From assembly GCA_964458125.1 (NCBI GenBank), contig CAYWHE010000110.1, positions 1-13,230 of the forward strand: DNA of 13,230 nt, written 5' to 3'. Below the pieces are notes generated by a model. It saw only the letters and a list, made by a program, of their open reading frames with translations. It was not told the DNA's origin and searched no databases. The translations under genes and the position numbers were made by a program. The DNA comes from CAYWHE01 sp964458125. GTDB lineage: Bacteria > Bacteroidota > Bacteroidia > AKYH767-A > OLB10. This document shows positions 8,825-13,230 of the stretch, in pieces; positions within the stretch are counted from its first letter, which is position 1; each line of letters opens with the position of its first letter.

Positions 8825-9075
8825 TCTGATAAATGTTAACGCTGTTGATACGTAAACAGGACCGGAAATATGGCCTGCTTTTCGCTGTGCCATGGTTGCA
8901 TCTGAAGTTATCATTTCAACGTGTTGTTTTAAATGAGATAGTTATAAAAGAGTGCGATGATCATGTTTACGGACCGGGATAAGCATTTCATGGAACAAGC
9001 CTCCGGTAAATATACCTGTACCTGCCATGCCATTCAATTACCCCTTTCGGGTATTTTATCAGTACCCCTTTTAAG
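8825..9075. other. Non-coding gap between the regulator cassette and the first T9SS cargo gene
   Basis: This 251-bp stretch contains no credible gene. Its low-coordinate part could encode a 30-residue N-terminal extension of the 7223-8824 protein, which I reject because it would precede the signal peptide. Its high-coordinate end holds the TACCCC half-site cluster described separately. I could not pick a convincing promoter for the cargo gene here. Confidence 0.6.
9039..9071. promoter_or_regulatory. Cluster of TACCCC half-sites, candidate NarL-type operator
   Basis: On the plus strand, TACCCCTTT occurs at 9039-9047 and again at 9063-9071, 24 nt apart. An inverted GGGTA lies between them at 9049-9053. 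TACCCCT fits the TACYYMT heptamer recognised by the NarL branch of response regulators, and the neighbouring regulator genes encode that HTH class. TACCC / GGGTA with a CTTTC loop, followed by TTTT, could instead be a weak terminator-like hairpin on the plus strand. The regulatory reading is inference. Confidence 0.35.
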
Positions 9076-9516
9076 TTATAATTTTTTCCTCTGCCTGTTC
9101 ATGATATAATGAATCAGCGATGCCGTATTCCTCTGTCCCAGTTTTTTCAATATCCTTTTGCGGTGTGTGGCTGCGGTTTCCCGGCTGATGTGAAGTTTTT
9201 CCGCAATCTCACGGGTTGAATTTCCGTTTGAAATCAGCAATGCGATCTCCATTTCCCTCCGGGTAAGCATTTCCTTAAAAGCATTCAGACGGAGACGCTG
9301 ATTGCTCTCCGTGATCTCGGTAAGAATGGCCCTGGACAGCCTGGTGGTGATATGCTGCTGGCCGGCGCAGATACTGGTCATGGCATTTTTTATTTCAATC
9401 ACCGTTGCATCGGGTTGCAGCAATGCAAAGATTTCCTCTCCGAGTATGCCGGATAAATGATCCTGGTCTCTGATGACGATCATGGCAATGATTTTATTCT
9501 GCTCATTTAAGGGCAT
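9076..9516 (-). CDS. LuxR-type HTH protein with half a receiver domain
   Basis: Probable cytoplasmic DNA-binding regulator of 146 aa. Residues 84-141 are a LuxR/NarL HTH (LTRREMEIALLISNG, TREIAEKLHISRETAATHRK, LKKLG). Residues 8-65 align without gaps to the second half of the receiver in the next gene upstream: VIRDQDHLSGILGEEIF matches VFDDDDRIFESIMAGAS, and ICAGQQHITTRL matches the region after helix 5. The first half, with the acidic pocket and phospho-acceptor Asp, is missing, and the conserved Lys is replaced by Gln (LLQPDAT). It therefore cannot be phosphorylated in the usual way. I chose the ATG at 9516 because GGAGG lies four bases before it and a promoter-like TACTTTTA lies just upstream. 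An in-frame TTG at 9567 would give 163 aa but overlaps that promoter. It lies 124 bp downstream of the response regulator gene. Confidence 0.8.
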   Translation of the reverse strand: MPLNEQNKIIAMIVIRDQDHLSGILGEEIFALLQPDATVIEIKNAMTSICAGQQHITTRLSRAILTEITESNQRLRLNAFKEMLTRREMEIALLISNGNSTREIAEKLHISRETAATHRKRILKKLGQRNTASLIHYIMNRQRKKL

Positions 9517-9536
9517 TCTTCCTCCGGATTGAACTG

Positions 9537-9568
9537 TAAAAGTAGGCGGAAGCCAACCCTCCGTCAAT
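9537..9568 (-). promoter_or_regulatory. Candidate Bacteroidota-type promoter of the half-receiver regulator
   Basis: On the minus strand, ATTG (9568-9565) is followed after 20 nt by TACTTTTA (9544-9537), which matches TAnnTTTG at all but the last base. The spacing fits the Bacteroidota consensus. The ATG at 9516 follows about 20 nt later, preceded by GGAGG. This supports 9516 as the start and a transcript separate from the response regulator gene. Confidence 0.4.
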
Positions 9569-9601
9569 CGTCAATAGTGTTGATTTGTAAAAGTGGCTGA
9601 T

Positions 9602-9624
9602 CCGGAAAAGGCAAACAGTTCCGG
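9602..9624. other. Hairpin between the two regulator genes
   Basis: CCGGAA (9602-9607) pairs with TTCCGG (9619-9624) around an 11-nt loop, just after the response regulator stop at 9641. No T tract follows on the minus strand, so it is a poor intrinsic terminator. It may protect the 3' end or be fortuitous. Confidence 0.25.
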
Positions 9625-9640
9625 TCCTGTCCTTTTTAGT

Positions 9641-10285
9641 CTAAAACAGTCCCTGGCGAAGGGCTTTTGAAACGGCTTCTGTCATGCTGCAGACATGAAG
9701 CTTTTCATAAATGTTGCGCATGTGGGTTCTCACGGTGGCGTAACTGATACACAACTCATCACAGATAATCTTATAGGGCTTTCCGTCCACGAGGCATTTG
9801 AGCACTTCCTTCTCCCGTTTGCTGAGCTGGTAGTCTTCCCCGCTGGGCAGGTTTCTGACGGCATGAGCCTGGAAAAGCTGAAGCACCCGTGAGGCGATAG
9901 AAGGAGACATGGGCGCACCGCCCTGGCCGGCCTCCGTAATGGCATCCAACATGGCCGCCGGGGGCGTGTTCTTTAAAATATACCCTGATGCACCTGCCAT
10001 AATGGATTCAAAAATCCTGTCGTCATCGTCAAAAACCGTTTGCATCAGAATTTTAATTTCGGGAAAATGTTTCTTTACCTGTTTCATCCCCTCAATGCCG
10101 TTGATTCCGGGCATCTCAATATCCATGAGGATGATATCGGGCGGATCGCTGGAAAGTTTCTTCAGGATATCTTCGCAGCTTTCATAGGAACCCGTGCGTT
10201 CAAAGCCCGGCGTTCCTTCAATGAGCATGCTCATTGCCCGGTTTAGTTTTATGTTATCTTCAAAAATGGCTACCCTGATTGGCAT
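9641..10285 (-). CDS. NarL/FixJ-family response regulator (receiver + LuxR HTH)
   Basis: Cytoplasmic transcriptional regulator of 214 aa, probable partner of the kinase encoded just upstream. The receiver spans about residues 1-120. The acidic pair is Glu9-Asp10, the phospho-acceptor is Asp55 (IILMDIEMPGING), the switch Thr is Thr83 (LMQTVFDDDD) and the conserved Lys is Lys105 (GYILKN). All catalytic residues are therefore present. After a linker, residues 152-214 are a LuxR-type HTH (LSKREKEVLKCLVDG, YKIICDELCISYATVRTHMRNIYEKL). The ATG at 10285 opens on the first receiver strand (MPIRVAIFEDN), so the start is secure. It lies 77 bp after the kinase stop; the gap contains repeated TGATGATTTTC motifs. 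The target genes are unknown; the downstream secreted protein genes are candidates. Confidence 0.93.
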   Translation of the reverse strand: MPIRVAIFEDNIKLNRAMSMLIEGTPGFERTGSYESCEDILKKLSSDPPDIILMDIEMPGINGIEGMKQVKKHFPEIKILMQTVFDDDDRIFESIMAGASGYILKNTPPAAMLDAITEAGQGGAPMSPSIASRVLQLFQAHAVRNLPSGEDYQLSKREKEVLKCLVDGKPYKIICDELCISYATVRTHMRNIYEKLHVCSMTEAVSKALRQGLF

Positions 10286-10310
10286 GGCTGAAATGGTTCA
10301 CAAATGTGTA

Positions 10311-10352
10311 TGATGATTTTCATAGATACAATCATCACTTCTGATGATTTTC
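10311..10352. promoter_or_regulatory. Repeated TGATGATTTTC sites with an inverted copy, upstream of the response regulator
   Basis: TGATGATTTTC occurs at 10311-10321 and 10342-10352, 31 bp apart, close to three helical turns. An inverted ATCATCA at 10331-10337 makes an 8-bp stem (10330-10349) around a CTTC loop with the second copy. A TTTCCGGAAA palindrome (10349-10358) follows. These lie between the kinase stop and the response regulator start. The array could be an operator for autoregulation or an intercistronic mRNA hairpin. Confidence 0.4.
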
Positions 10353-10362
10353 CGGAAATTCT

Positions 10363-12765
10363 TCATGAGAGGAAGTTCAAACGGAGCTCCGTTCCGCTTC
10401 CTGGTGCAGCGTTAACATGGAGGGTTCCTTTTACCTGGGATGCCCGGTACCGCATATTGTTTAAACCGTTTATGTGCTGGAGTTTATTTTCATCAAACCC
10501 GGACCCGTCATCCCGTATTATTAAATTAATCTCTCCTTTATTTGCGCTCAGCTGAATCACTGCATGTCTTGCATTTGAATATTTTGCCATATTATTGATG
10601 CCTTCTTTAAATATGAGGAAAAGGCTGCGCCTCTTTTCCATGCCGAGTTGAAGGTTTTCAAGTTCAGGATCGAAGAGATATTCCGGATTAATTTTTTTTC
10701 CGCCCAGTATGGTATTCGCATAGTGCTTCATCCTGAGGAGTACCCTTTTCATCGAATCATTACGAGGATCAATCGCCCATACGATGTCACTCATGCTTTC
10801 AATCATGGTCCTGGAGTCTGAGCCGATCTGATCAACCATTTCCTTAACTTTTCCATAGTTTTTTTGTTCCGCCTGCTGCCGGATCACTTCACTATATACG
10901 GAAAAACTGCTCAGGGTAGCTCCAATGTCATCATGCAGATCGGCGCTGATACGGAGACGCTCAGCGAGTTGCTTTTCTTTTTGCCTGATACGGAACCTGC
11001 TGAACAGGACCACACCCAGGATTAAGAATAGAAATACCGCACCGAGAATGGAATTTCTCATCAGCTTCTGACGGCGTATCTGTGAAGCGGCAATCTCATT
11101 GTCCTTATTCAGCAAACGGATCCTGGCTTCCTTAATTTCTGATTCATACTTCTTTTCCAATTCAGCCGTTTGCTTCAGGACGGATTCGTTGAGCACGGAA
11201 TCTTTAATATCCGTATAAAGCTTATAATAATTCAGCGCGGATTCAGGATATCCGGCCTTTTCGCAGGCCGTGCTCAGGAGCTTGTAATTTTCATACAACT
11301 CCTTTAATGTCCCAAGGCTGCCGGTTATGCTGGCCGCTTTTTTAAAATAGTAAATGGACTTTTCATACTCCTTTGTCTGAAACGAAATTTTACCCAAGCC
11401 TGAATAGCAGTTCGCACTCAGGAGAAGGTTCCGGGATGATTCGTTGAAGCGCAACGCCTGTTCGAAATGCCTGCGGGATGAATCACCCGGGCCGTTGAAT
11501 TCCAGGAATAAACCCGCAAGCTGGTAATGGGAATCTGCCATTCCGCTCCGGCTTCCCAAAGACTCTCTTATCCGAAGACTTTTTAAAAACATTTCCATTG
11601 CCTTCACATAGTTTTTTTCCTGCTGGTACACGATCCCCATTTTCCCGTACAATACCGCGAGCCCGTCTCTGGTGCCGGATGGTTCAAGTATGGAGCGTGA
11701 TTTATTCAGAAATTCCATTGCCCGCAGTGTGTCATGCCGGAAAATATAATAATCACCAATCAGGGAACAAATGCTGGCCAACTCAATGGGCTTACCATGC
11801 TTCTCCAATAGGTGCCATGCCTGAATGTAAAAGCCCAGTGCATTCGGATAATCGGCCTGCTTCATATGGATGTTCCCCAGGTTCTCATATAATATGCCCA
11901 GGGTGCGGAATTGCTTTTCTGCACCAGCCCTTGCAATTCCTTTCCTGTAATATTCGGATGCTTTGAAATAATCGGCTGATTGTGCGAACAAATAACCGAG
12001 GTTACTGTAAAAACGAATCTCCTCTTCAATTTCATGGTTTTCCAAAGCCTTCCGTAAACCCAGATTAAAATAATGAATAGCCCGCTCCGGATTTCCGAGG
12101 TTCAGGTACAGTGCTCCGTAACTGTTATAAGTAGTGGACCACCGGATATTCCGTTCCAGTTGAAATTTTTCCGCCGTTTTAACTATTTCAAGAGCCTCTT
12201 TAAACCGGCTTTGACTGCTCCGGGATAAATACATTATATGGTAACACCTGAGGATCATGAGGCCGGTTTCCGCCTTTCGCTGCTTGGTGCCGTCGCTTTC
12301 AATTTCAAGCAGCGTACGTAACGCTTCCTGAATCAATTCTTCACCCCGCCGGTAATCACCCAGTTCAATAAACATAGCTCCCATATGGGTTCTGCATTCC
12401 GCCTCATGAAAACGAGATCCCGTCCGTTTAAATACTACCAGGGCCTCATTCAGGTATGACTCTGCCCGTACATAGTTTTTCTTTCTAAGATTTGCAACGC
12501 CCAGGGCCATGCCGGCAATCGCTTTCATGCGTGGGCTGGAAGGCTTATCTGAAAGGCGTTCCGCCACTGAGGCGTAATACATCCCCGAATCAGGCATGGA
12601 TCTTCCATACGCCTTTGACAATTCAAAAAGCAAAAAAATCCTGCCGGTATCGGTTCCAGTAAGGCTTAATTCACGCTGAAGGCTGTCAATGAGGTGACGT
12701 TGTCCGAAACAATTAATGGACAAGAGAATAAAAACAAAGTAAAAAACCCGGGCAGGATTTCTCAT
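10363..12765 (-). CDS. Periplasmic-TPR sensor histidine kinase (HisKA_3 / HATPase)
   Basis: Membrane sensor kinase of 800 aa, predicted to pass phosphate to the adjacent response regulator. Residues 1-22 are a signal peptide (MRNPARVFYFVFILLSINC...). About residues 50-510 are tetratricopeptide repeats, roughly ten of them, for example YLNLGNPERAIHYFNLGL, HMKQADYPNALGFYIQA and QQEKNYVKAMEMFLKSL. They should lie in the periplasm and bind a protein or peptide. A charged coiled coil (about 526-571) precedes one membrane helix (572-588). The HisKA_3 domain has the phospho-acceptor His611 in DLHDDIGATLSS. The ATPase domain has an N box (KEGINN, 720-725), a G1 box (DDGSGFD, 752-758) and a GSGTELRL motif at 789-796. 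The ATG at 12765 opens on the signal peptide; an in-frame TTG at 12783 adds six residues and is less likely. The residue five after His611 is Ala, not the Gln usual in this family. Confidence 0.92.
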   Translation of the reverse strand: MRNPARVFYFVFILLSINCFGQRHLIDSLQRELSLTGTDTGRIFLLFELSKAYGRSMPDSGMYYASVAERLSDKPSSPRMKAIAGMALGVANLRKKNYVRAESYLNEALVVFKRTGSRFHEAECRTHMGAMFIELGDYRRGEELIQEALRTLLEIESDGTKQRKAETGLMILRCYHIMYLSRSSQSRFKEALEIVKTAEKFQLERNIRWSTTYNSYGALYLNLGNPERAIHYFNLGLRKALENHEIEEEIRFYSNLGYLFAQSADYFKASEYYRKGIARAGAEKQFRTLGILYENLGNIHMKQADYPNALGFYIQAWHLLEKHGKPIELASICSLIGDYYIFRHDTLRAMEFLNKSRSILEPSGTRDGLAVLYGKMGIVYQQEKNYVKAMEMFLKSLRIRESLGSRSGMADSHYQLAGLFLEFNGPGDSSRRHFEQALRFNESSRNLLLSANCYSGLGKISFQTKEYEKSIYYFKKAASITGSLGTLKELYENYKLLSTACEKAGYPESALNYYKLYTDIKDSVLNESVLKQTAELEKKYESEIKEARIRLLNKDNEIAASQIRRQKLMRNSILGAVFLFLILGVVLFSRFRIRQKEKQLAERLRISADLHDDIGATLSSFSVYSEVIRQQAEQKNYGKVKEMVDQIGSDSRTMIESMSDIVWAIDPRNDSMKRVLLRMKHYANTILGGKKINPEYLFDPELENLQLGMEKRRSLFLIFKEGINNMAKYSNARHAVIQLSANKGEINLIIRDDGSGFDENKLQHINGLNNMRYRASQVKGTLHVNAAPGSGTELRLNFLS

Positions 12766-12785
12766 TTGGGTATAATAAACCAACC

Positions 12786-12817
12786 GAAATATAATAATAA
12801 ACGGGTTATCACAACAA
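12786..12817 (-). promoter_or_regulatory. Candidate promoter of the histidine kinase gene
   Basis: On the minus strand, TTGTTG (12817-12812) is followed after 18 nt by TATATTTC (12793-12786), which matches TAnnTTTG at all but the last base. This resembles the Bacteroidota housekeeping promoter. The ATG lies about 20 nt further on, with TACCCAAA overlapping it (12772-12765). No Shine-Dalgarno sequence is evident. Confidence 0.35.
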
Positions 12818-12922
12818 CTTTATTCGTGACCTTTCCATTTTAAAAACCCGGTGTATAAACATTGATAGTTGAACCATCCCGCCGGAGGAGCATGGTAAAA
12901 CAACCTGTTGCCAGTTGAGGAG
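12818..12922. other. Intergenic DNA without a supported gene
   Basis: This stretch lies between the kinase promoter and the right-hand repeats. A minus-strand frame of 68 codons (12840-13046) crosses it and continues into the repeat copies. It has no recognisable domain and appears to be a chance reading of repeat DNA. Confidence 0.4.
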
Positions 12923-13008
12923 TTTGGCTCCGGGAATTACCGTGGGGATAATGCCCGTGATTATTGCCATCCATCAAGGGTATGAACCCCAGGGCATGCA
13001 GCGGGGTT
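12923..13008 (+). repeat. Diverged repeat, right copy
   Basis: Same-strand relative of 208-272, sharing TTTGG(C/G)TCCGGGA, GCCCGTGATT and GCATGCAG blocks in the same order. It contains an AACCCC / GGGGTT stem (12985-12990 and 13003-13008). It abuts the first of the two tandem palindromic repeats. Confidence 0.6.
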
Positions 13009-13018
13009 TTGAACCGAT

Positions 13019-13109
13019 CCCGATACGTTTCGCCATAGGGATTCATTCGACTAAGACTTTCACTTCGGACTTTGTCCTTGTAAAAGTCAAGTCGAATTGA
13101 AAAATTCCG
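13019..13109 (+). repeat. Dispersed palindromic repeat, copy 2
   Basis: A 22-nt imperfect hairpin region (13019-13040, CCCGATACG ... ATAGGG) is followed by the roughly 60-nt palindromic element at 13042-13101 and a GAAAAATTCCG tail. From 13038 to 13109 it is identical over 72 nt to copy 3. The hairpin resembles the one at copy 1 (both CCCGATACG in this orientation), with four differences over 22 nt. Confidence 0.85.
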
Positions 13110-13122
13110 ATGCCAGCATCGG
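13107..13122. other. Short hairpin joining repeat copies 2 and 3
   Basis: CCGATGC and GCATCGG form a perfect 7-bp stem with a two-base loop, starting in the tail of copy 2. It marks the junction with the next repeat unit. Confidence 0.4.
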
Positions 13123-13136
13123 GGTGTTGAACCGAT

Positions 13137-13230
13137 CCCGTCTCGCCTCAGGCGAGACGGGATTCATTCGACTAAGACTTTCACTTCGGACTTTGTCCTT
13201 GTAAAAGTCAAGTCGAATTGAAAAATTCCG
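13137..13230 (+). repeat. Dispersed palindromic repeat, copy 3 (tandem with copy 2)
   Basis: A perfect 11-bp stem (CCCGTCTCGCC and GGCGAGACGGG, loop TCA, 13137-13161) is followed by the palindromic element at 13163-13222, identical to copy 2. The unit period is 121 nt: the lead-in GAACCGATCCCG is shared (13011 and 13129), but the hairpin is 25 nt here and 22 nt in copy 2. The window ends inside the tail, so further copies may follow. Confidence 0.88.

Noticed and set aside
8825..8914. N-terminal extension of the seven-repeat propeller protein from an upstream ATG
   Set aside because: It would place 30 mostly polar residues before a good signal peptide, blocking export.
9039..9057. TACCC / GGGTA hairpin followed by TTTT as an intrinsic terminator
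   Set aside because: The T tract follows only on the plus strand, where no gene ends. An operator reading is preferred, with low confidence.
11598..11966. Plus-strand frame of 122 codons inside the kinase gene
   Set aside because: It is antisense to well-defined TPR repeats and has no recognisable motif; a shadow of the real gene.
12840..13046. Minus-strand frame of 68 codons near the right end
   Set aside because: It begins inside palindromic repeat copy 2 and runs through the diverged repeat; no recognisable domain. More likely repeat DNA than a gene.
1..13230. Composite transposon bounded by the inverted repeats
   Set aside because: No transposase, integrase or target-site duplication was seen, and the repeats look like small dispersed palindromes rather than insertion-sequence ends.
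13019..13230. CRISPR array at the right end
   Set aside because: Only two units, a 72-nt identical part far longer than CRISPR repeats, internal palindromes, and shared rather than unique spacers.

Overview
The window looks like a chromosomal segment of a Bacteroidota bacterium. Four large proteins each carry an N-terminal signal peptide and a C-terminal type IX secretion system (T9SS) type A sorting domain (YPNP/IPNP start, PxGxY/PKGMY near the end), a secretion route known only from that phylum. Candidate promoters resemble the Bacteroidota TTG ... TAnnTTTG pattern. Shine-Dalgarno sequences are mostly absent, with one clear exception. All eight protein genes that I accept lie on the minus strand, so transcription runs from high to low coordinates.

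Layout in the direction of transcription: (1) 12765-10363, a hybrid periplasmic-TPR / HisKA_3-type sensor histidine kinase. (2) 10285-9641, a NarL/FixJ-type response regulator with an intact receiver. (3) 9516-9076, a small LuxR-type DNA-binding protein that keeps only the second half of a receiver domain. (4) A 251-bp non-coding gap (8825-9075) with TACCCC half-sites. (5) Four consecutive secreted T9SS cargo proteins: 8824-7223 (seven-repeat beta-propeller), 7186-5381 (degenerate propeller), 5257-3092 (propeller plus SprB-like and fibronectin type III domains) and 2884-992 (propeller plus PKD and Ig-like domains). (6) 831-307, a HemG-type flavodoxin (menaquinone-dependent protoporphyrinogen IX dehydrogenase).

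The kinase, response regulator and half-receiver protein form an evident signalling cassette. Its position immediately upstream of four co-directional surface/secreted protein genes suggests, by inference only, that it controls their expression. hemG is a housekeeping-type gene and is probably unrelated to the cassette.

Both ends of the window carry a dispersed repeat. Each copy is a roughly 60-nt imperfect palindrome next to a variable short hairpin. One copy is inverted at the left end (26-109). Two copies stand in tandem at the right end (13019-13109 and 13137-13230), where 72 nt are identical but the adjoining hairpins differ. A second, more diverged repeat (about 208-272 and 12923-13008) is present in direct orientation just inside both ends. 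No tRNA, rRNA, CRISPR array, transposase or phage gene was seen.
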